From contig JAEHOE010000058.1 in NCBI GenBank assembly GCA_016858145.1, positions 1 through 64,000 of the forward strand: 64,000 nucleotides of DNA, written 5' to 3'. Below are positions 1-10,920 of the stretch, one piece after another. Origin of the DNA: Edaphochlamys debaryana (lineage: Eukaryota; Chlorophyta; Chlorophyceae; Chlamydomonadales). The position numbers were made by a program, and so were the translations under genes. Below the pieces are notes generated by a model that did no database searches, had not been told where the DNA came from, and saw only the letters and a list, made by a program, of their open reading frames with translations. Each line of letters opens with the position of its first letter. The first letter of the stretch is position 1.

Positions 1-1421
1 CCCCCGCCGAGCCCACCGCCCCCGCCGCCCCAAGCCCGCCACCCCCTCCTCCGCCCAGCCCCCCGCCCCCGCCGCCGCCTCCCCCTCCTCCCAGCCCTCC
101 TCCGCCTCCCCCGCCGCCGCCTAGCCCCCCTCCCCCCCAAGCCCCCCCCCTCGCCCCCGTCACCCCCAACGTCGCCGAGCCACCCCCTCCTGAGCCCTCT
201 CCGACGCCTCCCAGGCCTCCGCCGCCCCCTCCCTGCGGCAATGACACCATCTGGGCCGCTCCCCGTGAGTGGCCTTCCAGATGAGACGTAGCTTTAAACT
301 TGGCTTGATTGTGAACCGAATCTAGGCTCTTGCCTGCCTAGCCTTCGGCTTGATAGAATTCTTCTTTTCCATGCACCGCCGGTCAAACCCTGTCCTGGTG
401 TTCCCTCCGCAGGCACCACTCGCGCCGCCACTGCCGGAACCACCACGCCGGCGTTCTCGTTCCTGTCCGCCACGGTACCGCCGCCCCTGTCCTCCAACAC
501 CCAGGCCTCGACCTTCACGTGGTACCCCATCCAGAACCTCCTGCCGTCCGAAGCCAAGTAAGGGGGCCGCGCAAGACCTGTCGAGCTGTGCTGTACCCAG
601 GCTGTATCGCGCTCCCAATGCATGGCGTTGCTCCTGCCCTCCCATGCAACTGACCTCCCAATGCATGGCGCTGCTCCTGCCCTCCCATGCAACTGACCTC
701 CCAATGCATCTCGTCCGTGCGTTGCAGGTGGGGCGGCTACTTCACCATCCCTGCCCCTCCCAGGACCCCTTCGCTCACGGGGTACACGACCCTCGTGCCC
801 ATCCCCGCCTCGTCCCCGGTTTTTGGATGCGCTGGCTGCGCCTCGAACGACCCGCGGAAGGGTTACGACGTTGGAGCCATCACGCTGCAAGTGTGAGTTC
901 GTTTGTTGCTTTGAGCGACCCCAATCCCCAGCCCGCTTATGGCTTTATACCCACGACACCCGGCATTGCCTCATGCACACTCCCCTTGCCTTCAACGAAC
1001 GCAGTCGCGCTATCAACTCCCAGAACTTCACGGCCACCTGCATTATGAACATCAACAATCCCGCCACCTTCAATTACAACGTGGACTCGGGCCACCTCTA
1101 CGCCAGCTTTTCGCCCCTCCCCACCTTCGCGCCCGGCCTGGTGAGACTGCTTGCGACTGTCGTACGAGTCTTGGTCCGCACCTTGGCCCCTGCAGTGAGA
1201 CGTGTGCACCCTCCATGAATCGCACAACCTGACGCCCCGTGCCCCGCAACCCCCGTCCCCACCCTCAGTTCACCCCGCAACCCACCACCACTGGCATCCC
1301 GGGGACCGACGGTACCACGGCCACCATGACCAAGCAAGTTGGCGGCTCGGGCAGCCCGGGAAGCACCATCTACATTGCCTGCCACTTCACCGTGAACAGC
1401 TGCTACGCTCGCCACCGCTAA
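1..1421 (+). CDS. Pherophorin, 3' part (copy 1; 5' end outside window)
   Basis: Secreted hydroxyproline-rich glycoprotein of the volvocine extracellular matrix. The window opens inside the Pro/Ser rod (PPSPPPP-type repeats). The C-terminal pherophorin domain follows in exons ending at 264, then 413-557, 728-892, 1005-1140 and 1269-1421, all with GT-AG borders and matching phases. Landmarks are TCGNDTIW at the end of the rod, ASTFTWYPIQNLLPSEAK, WGGYFTIPAP, a Cys pair in FGCAGCASND, TATCIMNINN, and a C-terminal YIACHFTVNSCYARHR before TAA. The signal peptide and N-terminal domain lie upstream of base 1. The 3' half, introns included, is almost identical to the gene ending at 9651, so the two are recent duplicates or have been homogenised. 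Family assignment is strong; the specific member is not known. Confidence 0.88.
614..699 (+). repeat. 43-bp tandem duplication in a pherophorin intron
   Basis: Two adjacent copies of a 43-bp unit begin at 614 and 657 inside the intron between 557 and 728. They differ at one base. The matching intron of the second gene (near 8884-8930) has one copy, so this is a recent slip specific to copy 1. Confidence 0.8.
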
Positions 1422-1449
1422 GCAGGAGCGATAGTGGGGGTTGTTTGGA

Positions 1450-1454
1450 TGTAA
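1450..1454 (+). terminator. TGTAA polyadenylation signal of pherophorin copy 1
   Basis: TGTAA lies 29 bases after the TAA stop. TGTAA is the usual green-algal polyadenylation signal. Confidence 0.6.
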
Positions 1455-3030
1455 ATATACATACGCCAGCTATATTTTAGCCGGTGGGGGACCAAGACCC
1501 ACACTTCGGCAGCATGAGAGCATGTGCACTGCCTTGACCGCCTGTGTGTGATTGGGGCCTAGTTGGTTAGCTTGATCGGACAGGATTAAGCTGCGCATGC
1601 AGGGTGTGATCGCATGTTTCGAGTGCGTTTCGAAGACGCAGTATGTTAGTTTGGTGCTAGATGCATAAGACATTGTCGCACTGTGGCCAATGCCGCTAGT
1701 TAGGAAGGTGCCGATGACATGGGTTGCGTCCACATGCCCGATTAAGCCCCCCCGCCATTCAGAGGTAAGACCCTCTGACAGGCCCTTGCCTGCAGAGTGA
1801 TCTTTCAGTTGCTAGCCGCCGGAGGGTTAAAAATGGTCAGACAGGTAGAGTCTCCGGCACTGCTGCAGCGATCTAACGTACGAGACGGGTCCGTTCTGTG
1901 GTTGTAATGCCGCGGGTGCAATGACGATTGCTGCCTGCGGGTGAATAAATCCGCGACACCCGTATCCCCGTAGATGTGCTGCGGCATCTGCTCCTGTCCG
2001 GTGCATGCTTGCCGCCACGGCTGTCGTCTGGAAAGGGAGGGCTTGAGAGCAGGGTCCGGGGCAGACGACATGGGTGAGTGGCTGCCCGGAGGCAGGACTA
2101 GACGGAACGGATCTGGCGGCCTTACTTTCATGTGGCCAGGTGCAGGGGGAGGCCAGGGCCAGGGCTTATTATAGGCAATCAACCAGGCAACGGAAATGCA
2201 GGAAAAGGGCTGAGCCCCGTGGCACCCCCCCAGGGGGTCCAACCATGTTCGAGTCTGACTCCGGCCTCTAACCCTCCCCACCACCAGCCCGCACCACGGC
2301 ACGCGGGCTCCCTCCCGGCCATAAATCCGGCATAACCCCGCACCACATGAGGTGATGCGCTTGTCAGGCGTCTAACCGCCTCGGTCTATCTAGATACCCG
2401 CAGCTACGGCTGAGGAAAACCCGTCCTCGACCTGCAAGGCCCCAACCGCTTTACCCGCGCGGGGGCGTGGGCCGACAAGTTCCCCTGCCCTCGACCACAC
2501 ACAGAACGATAAGCATAATCGCAAGTTTGTGCATGATATATGACGCAGGACCAACCACACACACACACCCCGTCACGGGGAACTCCCCGATTGCTCCAGT
2601 CCGCCCCAACTTCGCGGCGGGGGCTACACGGGCAGTCGGCCTGTGACCTGTGGAGTTTGGAGGTGCAGGGGTGCAAGGGGCGGAGGCTGATTTGTGTGTG
2701 CTCCATGACACGTTAGCCTTGGCCTAACTTGCCAACATGCGCGCCGACATGGACAGTCCTCAGGTGGCTCACCCCGCAGAAGGTGCTAGGCGGCTGGGAT
2801 TCGGCCCAACAAGATCGCATATCAGCTTCCTGGGCATCGGGACATGCGTGCACGGGGGCCGGGGCGGGGCGGAGGATGGTGGCGCACTCCCACGCCAACC
2901 TGCGACAAAGCGTTGCACCTACTTTTCGCTTGACGGATTGAAGTTGTATTACCGCATCCCCTTTACTGGCGGACCTGCGTCGCATGCGTCGTATCGTTAG
3001 CTTGCGACGTTGCCCGCGCTTATCCAACTG
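1455..3030. other. Intergenic, no gene seen
   Basis: Only short frames without splice context or recognisable motifs. No tandem array or family-level signal seen. Confidence 0.5.
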
Positions 3031-3035
3031 CGTTC

Positions 3036-3105
3036 GCTAGGAATTGAACCTGTGACCTTAAGCTGGAGAAGCGTACTCTAAAATGTTAACCACGGATGCC
3101 ACAAT
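3036..3105 (-). repeat. tRNA-derived (SINE-like) relic
   Basis: Read on the minus strand, an A-box-like TGGCATCCGTGG (3090-3101) is followed by a good B box GGTTCAATTCC (3040-3050), with a possible anticodon arm between them (loop TTCTCCA). The acceptor and T stems pair poorly, so this is unlikely to be a working tRNA. It looks like the head of a tRNA-derived SINE or a tRNA pseudogene. Confidence 0.4.
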
Positions 3106-4630
3106 GCTGTGAAGAGATTTTCAATTGTAAATCGGTGCTGGCCGACCACAAGCGCGAGGGCCTCGCGAGCACTCGCGCGCTGCTCGCGAGCTACTCTCTC
3201 AGCGTCTCGAGCGACAACTTCTCCGTTCCGAAGCGGACTGCGTGCCAGCGGACTGCGGTCGTCAGCGGACTGGCGCCAAAATTTACGACGTGTCGTTAAT
3301 TTACGACGCACCCGGTGTTGGGGGGGTTTATTGAAGTTGTAAAAGGGTAGATGGCAACATCGCGCTCGGTCCGCGCTTCAGCGGGCGAGGCTTGGATGGC
3401 CGAAGTCGGCACCGCAACATGTTTGCAACACGCGCGCGCAGACTTGTCGATCCTACCTAGCTTTCAGCTTCCCTGTGTAAGGCAACATGCAAAAGATGAT
3501 GTCTGTGCCACACCTTGGGCTCGGCGCGCGAGTTGGTGCGACTGCGTGCCGAACGGCACATGCAAGAACTCGCGCCCGGCCACGATCACATACGGTAGGG
3601 ATAGGCAAGCCATGCGTTGCGACATTGTAGATAGAGCTCGGGGGGCTGGTTGGCGTGTGCTCCATAACACACATGCCCCCCCCCAGCCAGCAAGCATGTT
3701 CAGGCCTTATGGCCCACTCATGCTCATGTGATAAGGCTTGCTATTCCCTATTGCGTGCAAACTTGCGCGTAGCAAGAGATTGTGGTTTGAGCTTCTTGGG
3801 CAAACTTTGTCGAAATGTCGGCAGTGTTGCGCCAAGTCGCGCCCCACGCCCAAAGCGTGACGCAACTATCCTTTTGATATTTAGCCAGAGCGCGTGGTGC
3901 TGCGAGAAAGGTAGTTCCGTTACCTTTCGCGCCTGGCTGTTGCGAGGATGCTACGCACCGACTTCGGTCAAACCTCGCCCGCACGAGCCCGAACCGAGCG
4001 CGATGTTGCTATCCAACCTTAAAGAACTCAGATCTGCGGTTCGAGCGGTAGTTGCAACACTTTGTCGCGTGTCCGCGTGAAAATGTGTTTCACCCCGACG
4101 ACCATCCTCGGCCCCCTGCCCCCGCCGAAGCTCCGCGCGGAGCGCGCCGCACGTCCCCGCACTTCGCACCCTGCCTGCACGTAAACGCATAGCCCAGCCA
4201 TCTCAGGGCTCAGCCCTTTCTTCCAGCTTCTAGGAAGCTGACACCTACTTGTTGCCTGGTTGTAACCACGCGCACTCTGCGCACTCGCTGACACTCCATT
4301 CCTGGTAGCAACCCTGCTCTATCTGCCTTTGCCCCACCCACCTGCGATACCGATCTGGTATGCTTACTCCCTCGCCACGCTGGTTTAATACTCCGGCCGA
4401 ACACGGACTAGCGCTCTGGCAGCCCCAGTGCCAGGTCCAACGCTGCCAGCGCCTAGCTCCCCACGTCCCTCTGAAGTCTGAAGCTTGGCCTGCCGCGGCC
4501 GCCACGGCTGTCCGCCAAGGGGGGGATTGGTACCACACGCTGCCTCCTGCAAGTCCTGCCTTGCCTGCGCCGCCTTGCGCCTGTGCTGCTGCTCCCTCGC
4601 GGTGCATGCGCGGTCAGGTCCTGTTACTTA
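3106..4630. other. Intergenic, no gene seen
   Basis: AT content is higher than in the coding regions and no reading frame here has splice context. It may be old transposon-derived DNA, but I see no diagnostic domain. Confidence 0.4.
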
Positions 4631-4633
4631 ACT

Positions 4634-4912
4634 GCCTAGAGAGCGACGGTCATGTGCATCACGCCGGATAGGGCCGTGTCGGGCCAGCTCAGGGTCGTGA
4701 CGTCTTCGAGCATCTCCGCAACGCACTCCCGAAACTGCCGTGCCACGTCCCGCCCGCACGACCAGGCTCTCCTAGACACGCCTAGAGAGCGATGGGCATG
4801 CACATCATGTCGGATAGGGCCGTGTCGGGCTAGCTCAGGGTGGCAACATCTTCAAGCATCGTCACAGGGCACTCGTGTATTCGGCGGTGCCGCCATGCCC
4901 CGCACGCACTGC
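4634..4912. repeat. Imperfect direct repeat pair, period 146 bp
   Basis: A unit starting GCCTAGAGAGCG at 4634 recurs at 4780. Both copies continue through a shared GGATAGGGCCGTGTCGGG block and similar ends, with scattered substitutions. Confidence 0.75.
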
Positions 4913-5040
4913 CGGGTCGAATGCAAAGGCCCTGAGCTACGGTCCTCCTCGGCCTCACAGGCCAGTGGACCAGGTAGGCAGGTGAAGTCCCTCTACACAC
5001 CGACCGTGCACCGAGGGCCTGTATGTAACTAGGTGAGCCC

Positions 5041-5480
5041 ATGCATGCATGTGACCCGTCTTCAGTAGTTCGTTACACCCTTGCTGTGCTTACGCTCCCG
5101 TCGGAGCAGGCCAGGTGCAAGGGGTGTGGATGGGCAACTGAAGAGCTAGCTCATCAGCACAGAGCCGAGCCTGTCGGAGGCAGGGCTGTGCAGAATTTGA
5201 AATGAGCCCTGGCATCCAGAATCATAAATTCGAAGGGGGGGCGCCTTAACATAATAAAGGCCAAGACTGCTGGAGTGCGCCAGAGTGCGCATCCTCGACC
5301 GTCCCTTGCAGTGCGCAGGACGGACTCGCAGGACCGGCAGCAGACCACTCTACACACCCGCTATGCATATGCAGGCATGCAGGTGAGCCGTCTTGTTCGT
5401 TACACCTTTGCTGGTCTTCCACGGGAGCAGGCCGGGTGTAAGCGGGGTGGATGGGCAACTGGAGAGCTAGCTCGTCAGCA
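5041..5480. repeat. Second direct repeat pair, about 321 bp apart
   Basis: About 119 bp at 5041-5159 recurs at 5362-5480. Both copies share the order GTTACACC, GGAGCAGGCC, GTGGATGGGCAACT and GAGCTAGCTC, with substitutions and small indels. Confidence 0.7.
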
Positions 5481-6361
5481 AAGGCCTGTGGGTGGTGAAT
5501 GTGAAGTGCGCAGCAGCTTTGGGGAGCATGACGACCGGACTGCTCGTCAAGCACCGGCGCCTCACCGCCTGCTGCCACCTGCTTCGTGCGCTTTGCGTAG
5601 AGCACCGTCTGCGCCGAAGACCAAGCAACAAGCGAGTTGCGTTGTCGGGTCTGGACGCGCCTGCGAGTGACCCGTCTGGTTCGCTGCATCCGGGCTGCAC
5701 TAGCTGCACCCCTGAGCGACGCGTGTGCCACCCGGTGCCACCGGCCCGCTCCCCTGAGGTCCGACGTGCTTTGCTGGCCGAGAAGGTCAAGCCCAAAAGC
5801 CCCAACCACTGGTTTACCGCGCACAGTGCGCCGAGGAGTGGTCGGCAGCTGCCGGGATGCAGCAGCAGACGGTGGGGTGGCGGTGTAGACCGGGTGTGTG
5901 CCGGTGTGTAGACAACAGACCTGACTGGACCTACTCGTGTCTGACCTACTCGCCGGGCTACCTTTGCTGATACGGTGACAGCCAGTAACGTGTATCTGTC
6001 TGATCCCCCCTTCTAGCGACGTCAGTAGAAACTGAATGGATCGGACGCCAGGGGACGGACGACTGCGACGGACGAACTGCGGAAGCAGTTGACTGGCACC
6101 CAAGAGAGCGAGCAGTCTGGTTCGCTACACATCCCCGATACCCCAGCTCCACGGTCTGTCCGCTGAATGCTCCATTGGGCTCCAACAGACCGGAGTCGCA
6201 GAAGTGCAGTTTGCAGTCGGTCGTTCACATGCCGATACCTACAAAGAGCATGGCAACACTGCATCTTTGTATCGCCTCCTAGTGAGGCATCACTTACCAT
6301 AAGTATCATGGCCCCTCTTGAAGGGCAAATCGCAAGGCCAGGTGGCCTCGCATCCTTCACC
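5481..6361. other. Upstream region of the second pherophorin
   Basis: No gene is seen. It should hold the promoter and 5' UTR of the gene starting at 6362, but I recognise no clear TATA box or other core element. Confidence 0.4.
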
Positions 6362-9300
6362 ATGTCGCGCCGCGCCCTCAGCGTCGCTCTGCTGGTGGCC
6401 GCACTACTACTCTGCAGCCCGCTAGGCTCTGTGGCAGCGCGCCGACGTGGTGACTCCTCCTTGTGGCGTGCCTCGGCGGCAGGTCGTTACCGTTGGCAAT
6501 GAGGACTCGAGCTTCGCGTTCGGCCGCAAGCTCCAACAGACGTGCCCTTACAACTGCAACAGGTGACCTTGGAAGACTCCAGGGGTGTGTCGGCACTGTG
6601 CCGTGTGCCGTTTCAATAGGCGCCGGCGGTGTGCCGGTCTAATGTTCCCCCTCTGCCTCCCGCCCTTCCCCCCGCCCCTCCCCGCCCCTCGATCGACCCC
6701 CAGCTTCACCACCTGCATGAAGGTGAACTGCACCTACTTCAACTCCACGTATTACTACGTGACGGTAGACGTGTCCACCTGCAAGCCGGGCGACGTCTCG
6801 TGAGTGCCCAAAGCCAACAGAACGAAAAGGCCTGCGTGGAAGCACGGATTGAAGAGCAGCGTCCTGGCAACATCTATCATAACTCCATAGGCGAAAGGGT
6901 GTTCATTTATCCTTTTATCTCCTTGCCCTCCACGCCTCCCTTCGCCCCAGGTGGTTCTGCTGCCGCCAGCAGGCGCCTTCCTGCCAGCTGGATACCTCGT
7001 CCTGCGCGGGGCCTGTCTCCGGCAACACCTGCAACCAGGACTCCGTATTCGGGTACTACATCCCTGTCGGAACCTTGAGCTTTCCCGGCCAGGTAAGCAC
7101 GGAAACACGGCTTGCAGATGCATGACTAGCGCTGAAGTTGGAGTCATGATTATCCCTGCCTTGCCCTGTCCTTCCCCAGATCCACGACGGGCAAACATTC
7201 GATGGCGACAACAACTGCTCTCTAGCGGCGGTAGCGGCCGGCAAGGCCCCTTGCTGCGCCGGCGGCGGAAACACCGGCTGCGCTGGCAGGGGCTCGGTTT
7301 GTGATCTAACAATCACCATCCCCAACGCGGACAAATGCTGGTATCCTCCACCCCCGCCGCCCAGCCCGCCACCCCCGCCCCCGCCTCCTCCGCCCAGCCC
7401 TCCGCCCCCTCCTCCGCCTAGCCCTCCGCCCCCTCCGCCGCCCAGCCCTCCACCCCCCGCCGCCGCCCAGCCCTCCACCCCCGCCGCCGCCCAGCCCTCC
7501 ATCCCCGCCGCCGCCCAGCCCCCCACCTCCACCGCCGCCCAGCCCGCCGCCTCCGCCGCCGCCTCCGCCACCCAGCCCCCCTCCGCCGCCGCCGCCCAGC
7601 CCCCCCGCCCCCGCCACCACCCAGCCCTCCTCCTCCCCCACCTCCCAGCCCGCCTCCTCCCCCGCCGCCGCCCAGCCCCCCACCCCCGCCGCAACCCAGC
7701 CCCCCACCCCCCGCCGCCGCCGCCGCCGCCCAGCCCGCCGCCCCCGCCTCCGCCCAGTCCTCCTCCCCCTCCTCCTCCCCCGCCGCCCAGCCCCCCACCC
7801 CCGCCGCCGCCTAGCCCCCACCCCCGCCCCCACCCAGTCCTCCTCCCCCGCCGCCGCCCCCACCGCCCAGCCCCCCTCCCCCGCCGCCGCCTAGCCCCCC
7901 ACCCCCGCCGCCGCCCAGCCCGCCTCCCCCACCGCCGCCTAGCCCGCCGCCGCCGCCGCCGCCGCCGCCGCCGAGCCCCCTTCCGCCGCCGCCGCCCAGC
8001 CCTCCTCCTCCCCCGCCTCCGCCCAGCCCTCCTCCCCCACCGCCGCCCAGCCCTCCTCCCCCGCCGCCGCCCCCGCCGCCCAGCCCCCCGCCGCCGCCAC
8101 CACCCAGCCCTCCTCCACCCCCACCGCCCAGCCCCCCGCCCCCGCCCCCCTCCCAGCCCCCCCCGCCCCCGCCGCCTCCCAGCCCCCCTCCTCCTCCACC
8201 CCCCAGCCCGCCGCCCCCTCCACCGCCCAGTCCGCCACCCCCCCCACCGCCCAGCCCCCCGCCCCCGCCCCCTCCCAGCCCCCCGCCCCCGCCCCCTCCG
8301 AGCCCCCCACCTCCTCCTCCGCCCAGCCCCCCGCCCCCGCCGCCGCCTCCCCCTCCTCCCAGCCCTCCTCCGCCCCCCCCGCCGCCGCCTAGCCCCCCTC
8401 CCCCCCAGCCCCCCCCCTCGCCCCTGTCACCCCCAACGTCGCCGAGCCACCCCCTCCTGAGCCCTCTCCGACGCCTCCCAGGCCTCCGCCGCCCCCTACC
8501 TGCGGCAATGACACCATCTGGGCCGCTCCCCGTGAGTGGGCTTCGAGATGAGACGTGGCTTTAACTTGGCTTGATTGTAAACCGACTGTAGGCTCTTGCC
8601 TGCCTAGCCTTCGGCTTGATAGAATTCTTCTTTTCCATGCCCCGCCGGTCAAACCCCTTTCTTTGACGTTTCCTTCGCAGGCACCACTCGCGCCGCCACT
8701 GCCGGAACCACCACGCCGGCGTTCTCGTTCCTGTCCGCCACGGTACCGCCGCCCCTGTCCTCCAACACCCAGGCCTCGACCTTCACGTGGTACCCCATCC
8801 AGAACCTCCTGCCGTCCGAAGCCAAGTAAGGGGGCCGCGCAAGACCTGTCGAGCTGTGCTGTACCCAGGCTGTACCGCGCTCCCAATGCATGGCGTTGCT
8901 CCTGCCCTCGCCTCCCATGCAACTGACCTCCCAATGCATCTCGTCCGTGCGTTGCAGGTGGGGCGGCTACTTCACCATCCCTGCCCCTCCCAGGACCCCT
9001 TCGCTCACGGGGTACACGACCCTCGTGCCCATCCCCGCCTCGTCCCCGGTTTTTGGATGCGCTGGCTGCGCCTCGAACGACCCGCGGAAGGGTTACGACG
9101 TTGGAGCCATCACGCTGCAAGTGTGAGTTCGTTTGTTGCTTTGAGCGACCCCAATCCCCAGCCCGCTTATGGCTTTATACCCACGACACCCGGCATTGCC
9201 TCATGCACACTCCCCTTGCCTTCAACGAACGCAGTCGCGCTATCAACTCCCAGAACTTCACGGCCACCTGCATTATGAACATCAACAACCCCGCCACCTT

Positions 9301-9651
9301 CAATTACAACGTGGACTCGGGCCACCTCTACGCCAGCTTTTCGCCCCTGCCCACCTTCGCGCCCGGCCTGGTGAGACTGCTTGCGACTGTCGTACGAGTC
9401 TTGGTCCGCACCTTGGCCCCTGCAATGAGACGTGTTCAGCCTCCATGAATCGCACAACCTGACGCCCCGTGCCCCGCAACCCCCGTCCCCACCCTCAGTT
9501 CACCCCGCAACCCACAACCACTGGCATCCCGGGGACCGACGGTACCACGGCCACCATGACCAAGCAAGTTGGCGGCTCGGGCAGCCCGGGAAGCACCATC
9601 TACATTGCCTGCCACTTCACCGTGAACAGCTGCTATGCTCGCCACCGCTAA
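6362..9651 (+). CDS. Pherophorin (copy 2), frame disrupted as sequenced
   Basis: Secreted matrix glycoprotein with the full pherophorin layout. A signal peptide (SVALLVAALLLCSPLGSVAA) starts at ATG 6362. A Cys-rich N-terminal domain follows (QQTCPYNCN, FTTCMKVNCTYF, WFCCRQQAPSCQ, DNNCSLAAV, CDLTITIPNADKCWYP), then a Pro/Ser rod from about 7345 to 8480, then the C-terminal domain. Exons: 6362-6562, 6704-6799, 6951-7092, 7180-8531, 8686-8825, 8958-9122, 9235-9370, 9499-9651. Two frame problems are visible. The signal-peptide frame and the QQTCPYNCN frame differ by one base with no room for an intron (about 6426-6482). The rod exon also carries a net one-base shift caused by C-run length changes, for example at 7453-7458. 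Either it is a decayed copy or these are sequence errors in homopolymers. The exon starts at 8686, 8958, 9235 and 9499 were placed by matching copy 1. Confidence 0.8.
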
Positions 9652-9741
9652 GCACGCAGGCAGTCGTTACTTGAGTGTGCTTCCTGGCACTGACAGGTTG
9701 GCACTGCCATGGGCAGGGCCCGGACAGATTGATGTATCAAC

Positions 9742-9746
9742 TGTAA
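9742..9746 (+). terminator. TGTAA polyadenylation signal of pherophorin copy 2
   Basis: TGTAA lies 91 bases after the stop codon. The sequence here no longer matches the copy 1 downstream region. Confidence 0.55.
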
Positions 9747-9749
9747 TTA

Positions 9750-10332
9750 TCCCCTTGATTCTATCAGAAAATCCCAGGTTAGGTCATTGCAATGTGCACT
9801 GGTTAGGGTCGGTGCGTGGTCGAAGGGGTGCAATGGCGGTAGCGTGTTTATAATTGGAGGAGTACAAACCCGGCGCCGCATGTTCGTCGTACATACATGC
9901 ATAAGGTGTTGTTGCGCTTGAGCCAATGCCGCTAGCTCGGAGGTGCGCTTTCCTTGGGGCCACTCGGTTCACTAGCCCCACTGGCATGTTTTGCAGTTGC
10001 CAGGTCAGGCCCTCGGGAGACGGGAGTACCCTGAGCTAGCTAGCGGCAGAGGGGTTCATTTGCGTGGGGCAAAGCAGATAATGAGGAGGACTTCTCCCTT
10101 GGAAGCAATAGACAGATGAGAGTGTAACCAACGAGGGAAGGTTGTTCTGTGATCCCGCCCTCTGCCCATGATAAGCCCGGAGACTTCACCCACTGCATGG
10201 CCAATACAGTTCGAGCGCCTACGGCCAGGCGTACTTCACAAGACAGGCATGCTCATGAAGACTCAGGAAAAGCGCTCTGCGGGGAAGGAAGATGCACGGC
10301 CCTAGTCATTATGGGGCCCTGGTGCCTGCTGA
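9750..10332. other. Intergenic, no gene seen
   Basis: Nothing recognisable on either strand. Confidence 0.45.
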
Positions 10333-10440
10333 TGCGGTTATGCCGAAGGTGGCACCGCGCTCGAGCTGACCGGCAAGGCCGTCGCGGGGGCTGCCACCTC
10401 GGGTTACGTGAAGGACCTGGTCACCTCCTTTGCGGAGAAG
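10333..10440 (+). pseudogene. Exon-like orphan fragment
   Basis: An open stretch after an in-frame TGA encodes a coding-like segment including ALELTGKAVAGAATSGY and VKDLVTSFAEK. It ends exactly at GAGAAG followed by GTGAGCG, a good splice donor. I do not recognise the family and find no partner exons upstream or downstream. A gene remnant is the simplest reading. Confidence 0.3.
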
Positions 10441-10920
10441 GTGAGCGAGACATCACGGAACAGTGCAACTGGCACCCCGACCCCGGCTGTGGGGGGGCAG
10501 GCGGGGGGGAAGTGGAAGATGAGGCGGCGACGCCGTATGGCGCTGGAAGCCAGGCCAGCCATCACGCATTTGGCAGTCTAGGAAGCAGGGGAGAGCCTCT
10601 TTCCTGCTAGGAGGTCATACCATGAGTCATGGAAGGGGATGTGGGTACCTGCGCGTGGGGTTCTCGGGGACCGGGGTTCGGCCGTCGGAGGCGCACGCGC
10701 GGCGCAAGGGGCTCGGCGGTGCGGCGTGTGCGGGAAGCGTGCTCCCATCTCCATCCCCCCGCGAGTTGACGGAAACTCGGAAAGGTACCCTGTGTCGCAG
10801 CCTATACTTAATGGGTATATACGCAGAGCGCTATACTCCGCCCCGACATCGGTGTTGCATTGGCGTTTTGCCCGCCAGGACGCGTCAGTGAGCGTAGGCT
10901 ACTGTTATTGAGACGGCAAG

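Noticed and set aside
7306..8310. Long Gly/Arg-rich minus-strand frames opposite the Pro rod
   Set aside because: They are the antisense reading of the CCN/AGC Pro-Ser repeat and have no splice or start context.
8389..9120. Minus-strand frame of 243 codons across the second pherophorin
   Set aside because: It runs antisense to the pherophorin exons and introns. A similar antisense frame occurs in copy 1 only because the DNA is duplicated.
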